This document shows positions 11,301-15,952 of a DNA stretch of 16,114 bases, one piece after another. The stretch comes from Candidatus Njordarchaeota archaeon. Its GTDB lineage: Archaea; Asgardarchaeota; Njordarchaeia; Njordarchaeales; JAHKLH01. How positions within the stretch are numbered: the first letter of the stretch is position 1; the number at the start of each line of letters is the position of its first letter. The stretch lies in the NCBI GenBank assembly GCA_029856635.1, contig JAHKLH010000018.1, positions 1 to 16,114 on the forward strand. The letters are read 5' to 3'. The translations under genes and the position numbers were made by a program. A model generated the notes under the pieces. It saw nothing but the letters and a program-made list of their open reading frames with translations. It was not told where the DNA came from and did no database searches.

Positions 11301-14300
11301 ACATAATACTCTTGTAACACTTGTTCATGTTATCAATCCTTTGTTGGAAAAATATAGAATGACAAAAAATGAGGAATATTTGAGATTTGCTGAATGGTTT
11401 TTAAATCAGCTCGTAGATGGCAAGGTGGTTGATTTACCTATATTTTATCACGCAACAAATTTAGACGCATTTAGGAGTATTATCAAAAAAGGGATTATGA
11501 GTTCACGCGCATATGCAGGAACTGGTATTTTTGTAAGCGTTAAGGAGATACTTTGGGAATATGGAAAATATGCTTTTCCTTTTGGTTTAAGAATTCTTTC
11601 TTTACTCGAAAAAGTAGTAGATTGGGCTTATTTAAAGCTTGAAGAAGGTGAGTTTATGAGGCCACTCTCACTTGTGGCTGTAGCAGAGGCCTTATCTGAA
11701 GAGGATATTAAAATGGCGACTGAAGAAGGTTACACAGTAATATCTAAAGAAGCAGCAGATTTCCTTGTAAATCATTTGAACAGAATCTTAAGTTCTAAAT
11801 ATGGTTCTCTTTTAGAAGCGATAGAAAGAGATTTCTTTGTACCTAAAAAATTAGAAGCTTTGCTCGATTTATTTGTAGTTTCAGAATACAGCAAGCATAC
11901 GAGGGAAGTGCTAGATACAATACAAAAATTTCCTTTCGTATCAGAAATTAACAAAGTTACTTTATATCTTGCTGCATTGTTCCATGATTTTGGAAAACTA
12001 TTTTGGACAGAAAAAGATGTTAATCCACGAATAAACTTTAATGAACGATGGATTGAATATATTAGAAAATACTTCCCAGATTTAGAAAGCAAAATTCGGG
12101 AAATTTATGAAAAAAAGGAATTTTTGGATCTTCATCCATTAGTTGGAGCAGAAATTGCAAAATATTATCTTTCTAATTATTTGCCTGAAGAGGTTGTCAG
12201 TGCTGTAGCTTTTATTGTGAAATATTCGCATCTTACTTACGAACGACAATTTAATAAAAATTTTGAATCAATAAAGAAAAAATTTGAAGAAGAACTTTCA
12301 AAGTTTGGTGCTGGCCGCAATCGGATTTTCCTCCTTTTAGCTAAATTAATTATTGCCGATGTATATGATCGCCCAGGCATTAAAGAGAATGTTAAGAAAA
12401 TTCTTACTGAACTCGGAAATGAGATTCTTGGAGAAGATACGATTAGAAGAGAATTTGGTACATCCGATCTTGGCGAAGCGTTGGATAGAATGATCTCGGG
12501 AAGATTTACTATGCCATTAGTCAAAAAAGATTTCGTAAAACTCATTGGAGAGATTAAAAAAGTCATCCTCGAATATCCAGATCCCTCCGGGGGTGTTTAC
12601 ATTTACACGCTTTGGGATGAATATTTGAACACATTCCGCAAAACCCCTAGAATACGTAACCGAGAAGATATTGCTTTACGCGTTGAAGAACTCCTCACTA
12701 AAAAATTCGTAGAAGCCGAAGAAGGGTTTACTTGGAGGAATTTTCTTGATTTCATCACCAGATTATTTGGGGTTATGCGAACAGAACACCTTTCAGAGAA
12801 TCTTAAAAAAGCACTTGATGAGTTTGCTAAGAAACATAAAATCTCAAAAGACTTACGCTTACGTATTGTGCTTGTGGAAGAAACTCCTCAATCAATCAAA
12901 CAATTAATTGAACGAGGAGAAGATTATATTGAAGATTATTTCAAAAATAGACCAACTGCGACAATCATTTTTGAGACAGAAGAGGGTTTAAAAGTACCTG
13001 TAACAGTAAATGAGAAAATAGTAAAGGCTTTTCTCTTAGCACGGAAGTATGGATTTGAATTAAGATTCCTTGGAGGTACTGCAAGAAGAATGTTGTTTGG
13101 AAAAGACCCTGTTGTCATCACCAGTGATGTTGATTTAGGAATCTTTCCCAAAATTGATGATATATTGGATCCCAGATATGAAGCATACGAAGAATTACGA
13201 GAAAAACTAAAGGAACTTTTTAAAGATGTTGCTTTGGGTATAGATGATTTAAATGCACGCGGGATAATTGACAATATTAGGGGCATGCGCGGATTTGCAC
13301 CTTTTGCAGGGTTTACAATCAATAGAATTGCTATATGTTCTGATGGGAAATTAAAACCATTGATCGAAGGAGAAAACATTAAAGAACTATTAAACGATGT
13401 TATGGAAAAGAAATTAAGATTAAGTGAAGGGGCCGTTGAAATAGACCAAATTTTACGTTTTGTTAGATTTTTGATAGCTTTCGATTGCAAATATGCTATA
13501 GAAACGCTTAGAAAACTTCAGGAAGTGGCAAAAGAAATATCTGAGAAATTAAATGCCGATTCAGAGGGAATGTATAACGCTCAGTTTAACTTGGAAAAAC
13601 ATCTTCTTAAATTGTTTAAAGTGCTTTCACCAAACGAAAGGATAAGGGCTTTGAAATTTTTGAAAGAATATTTTCCAGAATTTTCTAATGCGCTTGAAAA
13701 CGCCGGGTACGATTTGGATGCATTGGCACGTGGTGACTGGAATAATGGTTTAAAAAACTTAAAAAGATATAAAAATGATTTCTTAGCAATAGAGCAAATT
13801 CCGGTTATTTTAAGCGGCAAGGATCTCAAAGATTTATTGAGTAGAAGAACAATGAAATTAAGATTGACTGAACAGGAATGCGAGGTACTTTTAAAGCTCT
13901 TCAGACAACAGATAGAGTCGTATAATAATCCTTCTTTAGATTTGCGTGGAAAAAATGAACTTATTTCTCAAATTGAGATCGAAATAGATTCTTACAAAAA
14001 ACTGTACAGAGAAAATTGGTTAGAAATGTTAAAACAAGATTATGAACAAACTCAGACGACAGGTTTAGCAGTTCAGTCGCATATCATACGTGAAAATACA
14101 GAGATTTCTTTGCTTCGACTATTAGAACTTAGAAGGAAATTTGTTGGAGAGCATATAAAAAGTATTCTCCGTGGTGACATGGAATTTGCAGAATTTTATA
14201 GTAGCCTAATCTTAGAGTGCGATCTCATGCTTTTTGAACTAAGAACCTTGTTAGATTTGTTAGAAAGTGAATCTGCTTCAACAACAATTATTGGAGAGTT

Positions 14301-14331
14301 TATTATAGGTTATGCCTCATCAGAAGTTTAG
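964..14331 (+). CDS. Giant (4455-residue) multidomain membrane/surface protein: TM bundle, coiled-coil arm, PPM phosphatase, ART-like, HD and nucleotidyltransferase modules
   Basis: One open frame of 13,368 nt without frameshift. ATG 964 is chosen because it gives a signal peptide (MNYKKALILVIVFLCILSSL) and overlaps the upstream stop as ATGA; no Shine-Dalgarno is visible. Order of parts: Cys-rich ectodomain 27-469; eight predicted membrane helices 470-721; beta-rich segment ~895-1010; helical coiled-coil arm ~1125-2600 with cysteine clusters; hydrophobic stretch 2730-2761; SpoIIE/RsbU-like PPM phosphatase 2974-3196; ART-like block ~3490-3545; HD phosphohydrolase 3640-3802; poly(A)-polymerase/CCA-type nucleotidyltransferase ~4018-4180; helical C-terminus. 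Catalytic motifs of the PPM, HD and nucleotidyltransferase modules look intact, which argues for a working protein. No family of this whole architecture is known to me. Inference: a giant surface receptor with enzymatic output, or a contact-delivered multi-enzyme effector. The individual domain calls are firmer than the role of the whole. Confidence 0.93.
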   Translation: MNYKKALILVIVFLCILSSLGYVYSQSKNSYATSTVIVPLSQKECSKLFSKIKVLRAIQIKTQLMSGEEFKCTQSCYYYEDGVVNTKLVGSMQKGYVQDLKKDERKPLKSACGIGEDKFYVEIGPVENQQQILKQFSDKGFDLASISENQIPVGGIRFTRTAECKNIFPPVQDIVFVCPRVTTYPSPIEEEKPGCCVCSAPHTLPMGYGPTDKLPIKYRYIDNVPSEDACIRECANLNLIFHEFWPGKKCPLFPTEQPQPPLAEGEFVKFPGGYQIFCRCEPNEPDTNLIVAAPPEIDIMKPFVKKCEHLLINGFDLMGDAPGKTHVKIINPSKEKVHLHLPAAKYCVYAKVKTEDLSIEEVYKPELEPPNLIIMIFDALLRAIYPLKRYVIIYPKIGLYEQNLYLLKRYIGLYECSDSIDNDGDGFIDYPNDPGCSSPFDDSEYNSVNKEVALTPWNYKNICVLPKGKFLLIILLFSLAGLLFYLGKKRKKKIYYVGGGVSFTCGLWLSLTNYQFPYHYILNSLLSALVVLTFIYGKKSKKPLYELSSYVLGDLATLSWYYFLTICTLLKLPWFIAISGVFTWLSLQKTFELRKAVLKVPGAYYAYKSLRIYSRARVIGMMLRKGWSKRTIDKAFKAAKLIPKYVYLSSVLAGIAVGLFLGTNYYAIIFVGVPLKIACLFSLFGLLVALCLKVLKRSPKHTKIISILLIGLVVSLSPVQAITIEVPGLEEAYTVEEENLLYKIIDAIKKRVTSIAKELRPIKDPYKRIALCFNSYKELEHNEALTIDLLEKKVVEDPSIELVEDDEVPSFGDEVAVAIYHKLRDKRKLTDVVLIKTQDEYYSVYGEFKINLNDLFDFGFFVYPEPILDVAKQLFGNVDERVFASLEKVDHLDVILDRDGKLLAWLDPYGRGEFYFYEKEGNGILIIDWKGNAVYTSPDIKRYYTRREDGSFEIIEFDRKEEKFRIVVDGVVVNEGSYEVTDEYTILKFSDGSESVIGEDQGYTQFDNRVKFSFDGDKSEGEVQDIYNGDSWIEKDKLGESSLEADLKSEDKQVYASAQEVFVRLDEKEHQEPERGCELECYPCPHDEMKEPFELNFRKTISSTVRSESIESSDSTITGHAGIPIWAGPQVPGQMQQRLLQLAIWNARAKKIKKFEAENLPPGPERKEKKRLFGDLLQLYEKKAAANKEILDWNGFECDKFLAILMKEYDEAAEKICAWEEEFNKKFFGSLNFFEEWKKSAEKILTKAKSKFLNLKLGHTGLDPEYLLTEMKNAQEDIKKLEPEINKLSKWIDELESEFNSKRIICEKDKAKAQLAQLKERFLAIKEFIKRSEDILADLINSYENKKKIIDPQLESEPELILVLLDIHDVYAIWQRLYYAAVMRLYYYSIKIATIVACCELHIDCKCGKQVPPLKLRPWNPRCNSYYDCSISYGNFHYIDFRRDYSPPSNQQIVYSIMEITNAEKRPISISEKINAKKPCCKDLNNCWSKFNDGIKKISKNLEKEKKRLEKELSLDILSEKLNKLNEKIKLIDSKLSFLIDESLNQFKVKDMGDGRVLIFYNGEFLIYDRNTRKLYGADIGPKKPSGNYKATGTLFGNAPVWQHTERTLLPEMIDPVTRKECIKLAEELKKLIKQYNELVGQYNKKIQQLNKLLTERLREMLKKVFEEFYKCIRSFIMKRCHGLWTKLQDAFKENINERRKTLNSEIGSKLQSNPELKDKYAPILEQLKKFKYKNPIDSAIDLALIEFDAFGKFGNLLDYWGVKGIGCRGNIVVVVWIDGSKEMVAYCDCKDPHNVKTYDVGKYEREMDSAEKMLDKVVAEISKVIKEAKTSKELEEGFSKLISYLENEMNDLTYEEPRKIIQRVTDSVKNQKNQAIIDFYKQKVLELIRKCDDLLNQVKSSKDAIEKIDLLTQFSEPFYRLLDLIDELEWVIRKYEKEIDYESVVKALESLKEGIISKITEYKLIVFQEEYKIDEEYPEWPGKAEKDYINKLEKFKETLDPKTYSALIQEIEATIKTLREIHDKKRFKSAFAFEKTREEFNKYIKALRAHNVTRYLESDEFTNFAKNGKFIEDLESAVNKISTWIREGRFYDARFAEQILKVLDTFHRLAKSTYLTNELLKALPKKFEEFQEAIREQDMTKIKESHESLLKSLEKFAEDLRKLYGIDETVTIEKILDESGLHFSSIKEYGKEVSLGTFYKELKEYDLKKLEVSINLAQKAKELINEYGPLSGEVLVQLETYIEKTVPDKYKDMAQTYLENIRRYQEEMKKKILQEKQKLEEEFKNLERYVKEKNFEKISELKEKIGHIFALQLQAALAGKSLEEQIDLLEDLLHSFMVDLWLEHVYKLEETNGPVTTIWRSPIGDVEIYSNRNFGEKFGESNLDEIFRIIIMTLAKLDPERIPKLTAELNNFIYGVEECKPDVAILTKIAEERDSILGKLSLKINEVWDDKNTIHTLREWLNSFFALKIQLKSLDKEYYEGLTHREALIESIKEEYNLLSRLNEYISHKRDAERRQESMWTTINRISDPYDWVSMSEKLESEKIWNLMRSQFEILNKELENGISLADLPPDEKRRIMEATIDGLILLRWLKLEIWTYQEKTYFDIYTRGTYNIAQFFGMIIEGLFTGPFKLRDAFEWGFGQLEIEKEYENLIKESSALEHYNNSGFDFSKLSKEDQAIIEKLGLKDIEKNEFIPGKTLPFKFENIDEISYMGKHGRLEAFIDGVVNPGSLTLMHFFSLGLNALINAIKSGLIGLTNLLLASERVILRGLGKFLLFSGRVLRPVLKIATTPYEISQNFETWLRNSLARFIGKRAAEVVAYLKSEIGLEELIYNNPIITALTGDLPDILECLYGVLVAKPKSLILSQIKLLNEVNLHTELEEYIKLQHGLETALTSEEATKLEKEAEAILQQMKAKLKERLSEDFKEGLSEQDIDNFITEYLDNKIKAFQNVAFLQEQLEKWLSIPESLQISEGMVVGVGKGGERGDFIKTIYLPQGELIIKGDVMGHGEEANPGRLAVEEFIRANEEKLKEIFEYEGLDGVVKFLRSPESIKQLKALFERYGKEFRLLTMTIVFKDTAGKIHIRSLGEGGIFICDNEGNIKESMARGRKEIGAALMPIPLKIEGETVVASSPVALVSDGVLEAIHKETNTQLQDNPAHLQAIIKELILNGPSSAYEKLKSLGYVLEDDVTLLRVIPSAKTIDQELFARYNDWMRLESELEKIEEERALKYEILSVMNDFNRILAKNNGDLIKTREKILNIIEARSRVWKLAYPKYWKLLKAGLENWVEWTVRDRAHEMVNNAIKSGNYEEALEIGKRFKEELGFDLESYVRSKILLEPLVFSALQVPPRLLEKWLEGRSIKAALEDASFREKLLAAGGIPYSMLSLQQLIDVYKNILAELNRGTEPSFILESIKGLNEELINRLAKIEEDIKNIEEWIYSFSRNKEHNTLVTLVHVINPLLEKYRMTKNEEYLRFAEWFLNQLVDGKVVDLPIFYHATNLDAFRSIIKKGIMSSRAYAGTGIFVSVKEILWEYGKYAFPFGLRILSLLEKVVDWAYLKLEEGEFMRPLSLVAVAEALSEEDIKMATEEGYTVISKEAADFLVNHLNRILSSKYGSLLEAIERDFFVPKKLEALLDLFVVSEYSKHTREVLDTIQKFPFVSEINKVTLYLAALFHDFGKLFWTEKDVNPRINFNERWIEYIRKYFPDLESKIREIYEKKEFLDLHPLVGAEIAKYYLSNYLPEEVVSAVAFIVKYSHLTYERQFNKNFESIKKKFEEELSKFGAGRNRIFLLLAKLIIADVYDRPGIKENVKKILTELGNEILGEDTIRREFGTSDLGEALDRMISGRFTMPLVKKDFVKLIGEIKKVILEYPDPSGGVYIYTLWDEYLNTFRKTPRIRNREDIALRVEELLTKKFVEAEEGFTWRNFLDFITRLFGVMRTEHLSENLKKALDEFAKKHKISKDLRLRIVLVEETPQSIKQLIERGEDYIEDYFKNRPTATIIFETEEGLKVPVTVNEKIVKAFLLARKYGFELRFLGGTARRMLFGKDPVVITSDVDLGIFPKIDDILDPRYEAYEELREKLKELFKDVALGIDDLNARGIIDNIRGMRGFAPFAGFTINRIAICSDGKLKPLIEGENIKELLNDVMEKKLRLSEGAVEIDQILRFVRFLIAFDCKYAIETLRKLQEVAKEISEKLNADSEGMYNAQFNLEKHLLKLFKVLSPNERIRALKFLKEYFPEFSNALENAGYDLDALARGDWNNGLKNLKRYKNDFLAIEQIPVILSGKDLKDLLSRRTMKLRLTEQECEVLLKLFRQQIESYNNPSLDLRGKNELISQIEIEIDSYKKLYRENWLEMLKQDYEQTQTTGLAVQSHIIRENTEISLLRLLELRRKFVGEHIKSILRGDMEFAEFYSSLILECDLMLFELRTLLDLLESESASTTIIGEFIIGYASSEV
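2209..2271 (+). other. EF-hand/dockerin-like Asp-rich motif
   Basis: Residues 416-436 begin CSDSIDNDGDGFIDYPND and end in PGC. The alternating Asp/Asn spacing (DNDGDGFID) matches calcium-binding loops, and the flanking Cys pair probably closes the loop. This CSDxIDNDGDGxID form recurs in surface proteins of archaea and bacteria (family knowledge). Calcium binding outside the cell is inferred. Confidence 0.75.
2371..3126 (+). other. Eight-helix membrane domain of the giant protein
   Basis: Predicted helices at residues ~470-487, 494-512, 521-537, 551-570, 573-588, 646-663, 667-692 and 703-721. Loops that should face the cytoplasm carry dense positive charge (KKRKKK 488-493; KKSKK 538-542; the 594-644 loop with many Lys/Arg; KRSPKHTK ~696-703). 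The opposite loops (NYQFPYHY, KLPW, TNYYA) are short and nearly uncharged, so the positive-inside rule fits well. With an outside N-terminus this puts everything after residue 721 outside at first. The 594-644 loop contains LRKGWSKRTIDKAF, a small helical motif resembling the basic tail of the upstream protein (LSRGVAIGDIIKKL). The last helix ends SLSPVQA and looks like an internal signal peptide. Helix 5 is short, so the parity is likely but not certain. Confidence 0.72.
3640..3980 (+). other. Beta-rich segment of the giant protein
   Basis: Residues ~893-1005 alternate short hydrophobic strands with Asp/Gly turns (DRDGKLLAWLDPYGRG, GILIIDWKGNAVY, REDGSFEIIEFD, FRIVVDGVVVNEG, TILKFSDGSES). 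This suggests a beta-sheet, propeller or RHS/YD-like fold just outside the membrane domain. A shorter stretch of the same kind occurs at ~1538-1565 (GDGRVLIFYNGEFLIYDR) inside the coiled-coil arm. No family is recognised. Confidence 0.5.
4336..8763 (+). other. Long coiled-coil-rich helical arm of the giant protein
   Basis: Residues ~1125-2600 are dominated by Glu/Lys/Leu-rich helices with heptad-like spacing (EKEKKRLEKELSLDILSEKL; KLIKQYNELVGQYNKKIQQL; KKKILQEKQKLEEEFKNLER). The helices are interrupted by cysteine clusters at 1398-1429 (CC, CxC and two more), 1480-1487 (CC..C) and 1768-1790. There is no evident exact tandem repeat. The arm could form an extended stalk or a folded helical scaffold. 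Paired cysteines favour an extracellular, disulfide-stabilised location. Confidence 0.7.
9151..9246 (+). other. Internal hydrophobic segment before the enzyme modules (possible ninth membrane helix)
   Basis: Residues 2730-2761 are nearly free of charge for 32 residues (SLTLMHFFSLGLNALINAI, one Lys, then SGLIGLTNLLLA). They are followed by a basic stretch (R2764 onward: ERVILRGLGKFLLFSGRVLR). That charge pattern fits a helix crossing from outside to inside, which would place the enzyme modules in a cytoplasm. It could also be a buried or amphipathic helical hairpin. Confidence 0.45.
9883..10551 (+). other. SpoIIE/RsbU-type PPM Ser/Thr phosphatase domain
   Basis: Residues 2974-3196. Motifs in canonical order: ERGDFIKTIYLPQGELIIKG (the GDF motif, then a strand), GDVMGHGEEA (D3003, H3007), TMTIVFKD, LGEGGIFICDNEG, LVSDGVLEA (D3138) and EDDVTLLRV (D3187/D3188). 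These match the metal-binding aspartates of the PPM family (SpoIIE/RsbU branch), which removes phosphate from Ser/Thr of partner proteins such as anti-anti-sigma factors. The length (~220 residues) is typical and no key residue appears lost. The substrate is unknown; SpoIIE-type domains are uncommon in archaea. Confidence 0.82.
11431..11598 (+). other. ADP-ribosyltransferase-like motif block (KptA/DarT/PARP-like)
   Basis: Residues ~3490-3545: DLPIFYHATN (H3496), then AFRSIIKKGIMSSRAYAGTG, IFVSVKEI and EYGKYAF. The pattern of YHxT, a helix ending in SIIKKGI, then GIFVS and a late YG matches the first half of ART-fold enzymes, in which the His contacts NAD. The later catalytic acidic residue cannot be assigned with confidence; LSEEDIKMATEEGYTVIS (~3570-3590) may be the domain end. 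The substrate is unknown. This is the least certain of the four enzyme calls. Confidence 0.5.
11881..12369 (+). other. HD-domain metal-dependent phosphohydrolase
   Basis: Residues 3640-3802. The ligand series is complete: H3645 (EYSKHTREVL), H3674-D3675 (LAALFHDFGK), H3724 (LHPLVGAEIAKYYL), H3756 (AFIVKYSH) and D3799 (LLAKLIIADVYD). HD enzymes hydrolyse phosphate esters of nucleotides or nucleic acids, and many are fused to nucleotidyltransferases, as in bacterial CCA-adding enzymes. Here the HD module precedes its nucleotidyltransferase by roughly 220 residues, the reverse of the usual order. The substrate cannot be read from the sequence. Confidence 0.82.
13015..13503 (+). other. Poly(A)-polymerase/CCA-type nucleotidyltransferase domain
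   Basis: Residues ~4018-4180. FLGGTARRMLFG (G4037-G4038) and SDVDLGIF (D4055, D4057) form the GG...DxD signature of the Pol-beta-like nucleotidyltransferase superfamily. GFTINRIAI (4116-4124) resembles the DFTINA strand of CCA-adding enzymes, and QILRFVRFLIAFDCKYAI (4162-4179) resembles their RxxRF helix. This supports the poly(A) polymerase head branch. Expected activity is transfer of a nucleotide to an RNA or other acceptor. It is unlikely to be the cell's housekeeping CCA enzyme, because archaea use a different class and the domain sits in a membrane protein. Confidence 0.75.
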
Positions 14332-15201
14332 GTATATTTCACATGGAGAATTTTCGTTGAATGACGCTTCGTAACACAATATTCTTTCCTTCTTATTCCG
14401 TTCAATTACAGCTTGGCGTGGAATGTGCTGATGACCACATATAACTATTCTTATACGTTTGTCTTGTTTTATGAGGTCTCCAAATTTTTTACTTCCTACA
14501 AACGCATTCCCAAATGACCAGCAGTTATCATATTCCCTACGCTCGATCAATTCTTCAAATGGAATATGATGGATTACTGCAATCACATATTTTACATTCG
14601 TGGGCAATGACTTTAGATGTTGTGCAAATAAATCAACCATTCTATCTGTAAGTTCTTCATCTGATATGTTCTTCTTAATGAAATTCACGTCATTCCATTG
14701 AATATATCCTGTTGTGGACCACATAGTCTTCCTTTGCAAAAGATCCAGCCAATCTTCTAGTGAAAGTTCTTTAACTTTTTTCCATTCATGGGTTTTAAAT
14801 ATACGAACGTAACTTTCTGGGTAAAGATAACTCGGATCAAAAAACGAGTAATCATACCATCCAATATTACCTACAAAAGCAATTTCCTGTTCAACAAAAG
14901 GTTTTCTATCTAATAGGATAAAGCCGCACTTTTTATATAGATCAAATAAATTCTCTCGTTTTGTCCAAAAATCTTCTTCGGTTGACCAAAGGTCATGGTT
15001 TCCTAGAACTGCAATTTTTCCTCCTTTGAAATTTTGAAATAAACTTAGACATTCTTGTATTTCATGATAATCAACACCTACATCGCCTGCTATGATAAAG
15101 TATTTAGCATCAGAATCATTTACGTAATCCGCTAGCTTTTTGATTTTTTCTTTCCTACCAGGAAAGTTATAATGAATATCCGAAACAGCGAGCAGTTTCA
15201 T
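14320..15201 (-). CDS. Calcineurin-like metallophosphoesterase
   Basis: 293 residues, a complete soluble protein without signal peptide. All metal-binding motifs are present: SDIH (D8, H10), AGDVG (D40), GNHD (N68, H69, D70), VIHHIP (H211/H212) and GHQH (H257, H259). The family hydrolyses phosphomonoesters or diesters using two metal ions; the substrate here is unknown. An insert at ~115-175, rich in Trp and Tyr, separates GNHD from the C-terminal motifs and may shape specificity. The gene runs opposite to the giant gene and its last codons overlap that gene's end by 12 nt, so the stops sit tail to tail. It has its own promoter (TATA at 15246-15254). Function is likely cytoplasmic and any link to the giant protein is only positional. 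Confidence 0.92.
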   Translation of the reverse strand: MKLLAVSDIHYNFPGRKEKIKKLADYVNDSDAKYFIIAGDVGVDYHEIQECLSLFQNFKGGKIAVLGNHDLWSTEEDFWTKRENLFDLYKKCGFILLDRKPFVEQEIAFVGNIGWYDYSFFDPSYLYPESYVRIFKTHEWKKVKELSLEDWLDLLQRKTMWSTTGYIQWNDVNFIKKNISDEELTDRMVDLFAQHLKSLPTNVKYVIAVIHHIPFEELIERREYDNCWSFGNAFVGSKKFGDLIKQDKRIRIVICGHQHIPRQAVIERNKKERILCYEASFNENSPCEIYLNF

Positions 15202-15245
15202 TTTGTGTTTAATTTTTCCTCTACATTTTAAAATTAGGATTCTTT

Positions 15246-15254
15246 ATTTATAAA
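15246..15254 (-). promoter_or_regulatory. TATA box for the metallophosphoesterase gene
   Basis: Read on the minus strand the site is TTTATAAAT preceded by a purine-rich BRE-like AAAAAG. At the usual archaeal distance of ~26 nt, transcription would start near 15224, leaving a leader of about 22 nt. A GAGG at 15218-15221 lies 16 nt from the ATG, probably too far to act as a normal Shine-Dalgarno. Confidence 0.6.
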
Positions 15255-15297
15255 CTTTTTTATTTTTGTTATTAAAAAGTAGTGAAACATCGAAAGA

Positions 15298-15308
15298 TTT
15301 TTATATTT
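15298..15308 (+). promoter_or_regulatory. TATA box for the 200-residue protein gene (leaderless)
   Basis: TTTTTATATTT preceded by the purine-rich BRE-like CGAAAG (15291-15296). Its centre is ~27 nt before the ATG at 15330, so the predicted transcript begins at or next to the start codon. No Shine-Dalgarno is present, which fits a leaderless mRNA. This site and the opposite TATA share a 128-nt divergent region (15202-15329) that holds no other gene. Confidence 0.62.
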
Positions 15309-15329
15309 GGAAATTAATTTCTCTTTAAA

Positions 15330-15932
15330 ATGGACGAGCCTTATGAAAACTTCAATTTGGAGCTTACTGTTGATGAACATGGCAATCTTAAGTATATTTT
15401 AGACCGACCCAGGAATCCTGAAGAGCTAGATACATTAGATTCATTTATATGCAAGGAACTTTCTAGGCTTCCACCTAACTGGAAACCATATTGGACTCCT
15501 AGATTGTTACCTGAATATCATCCACTTCCTCCTGTTATTCCAGTAAAGCTTGTGTTATGGCTTATTGGGCATAATCGAGAGTTTGAAAAACAAATACTTG
15601 ATGAGATGTCTGGAGGGTGTCTGGATGAAGTAGAGATAGTGGAATATAAATTTCCAAAAATTAGTCCTGCCGGAGAAGATGAGTTGAGAAAAAAAATGTT
15701 TGAAGCAATGCATCGCGTTTTAGATGTGTATAATCAGTTCTTTTTTAAGATTCTACCATACGAGAAAAGAAAAAGAGTTATTGTTTTGTGTCGCGTTCCT
15801 ACTATGTTTACTTATTATCTTTTGAACGTTAGACGGATATTACAATTCTTTGTAAAAAAACGTGAACAAGATAAGTACGATCACTTATATCCACATCCTT
15901 TTTCTTTCATTTATTATTTAGGAGAAGATTAG
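15330..15932 (+). CDS. Hypothetical 200-residue protein
   Basis: The start ATG is supported by a TATA box placed for leaderless transcription. The product is not recognised. Visible features: an acidic N-terminus (MDEPYENFNLELTVDEHGNL); a Pro/Trp-rich middle (RLPPNWKPYWTPRLLPEYHP at ~46-65); a short hydrophobic strand-helix (VIPVKLVLWLIGHN); then a helical, charged C-terminal half with KRKRVIVLCRVP and a Tyr/Phe-rich end (PHPFSFIYYLGED). There is no signal peptide and no clear membrane helix, so it is probably cytoplasmic. No catalytic motif can be named. It is divergent from the phosphoesterase gene and convergent with the membrane protein fragment on its right. Confidence 0.8.
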   Translation: MDEPYENFNLELTVDEHGNLKYILDRPRNPEELDTLDSFICKELSRLPPNWKPYWTPRLLPEYHPLPPVIPVKLVLWLIGHNREFEKQILDEMSGGCLDEVEIVEYKFPKISPAGEDELRKKMFEAMHRVLDVYNQFFFKILPYEKRKRVIVLCRVPTMFTYYLLNVRRILQFFVKKREQDKYDHLYPHPFSFIYYLGED

Positions 15933-15933
15933 C

Positions 15934-15952
15934 TTAAAAAAATCGTTTTTAA
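15934..15952. terminator. Short AT-rich hairpin with T-tracts, likely bidirectional terminator
   Basis: TTAAAAA and TTTTTAA form a perfect 7-bp stem with loop AATCG. A second small palindrome, GAAAAAT-GT-ATTTTTC, follows at 15954-15969. The plus strand has T5 runs and the minus strand a T7 run, both consistent with archaeal T-tract termination between two convergent genes. The stems are weak, so the T-tracts probably matter more than the hairpin. Confidence 0.45.

Noticed and set aside
12936..13490. 184-codon open frame on the minus strand opposite the nucleotidyltransferase module
   Set aside because: It lies fully antisense to a region with clear catalytic motifs, has low-complexity Ser/Phe/Ile composition and no promoter; it is a shadow frame.
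13015..13503. Housekeeping tRNA CCA-adding enzyme
   Set aside because: The motif set is similar, but the module is inside a giant membrane protein, in reversed order with HD, and archaea use another class of CCA enzyme.
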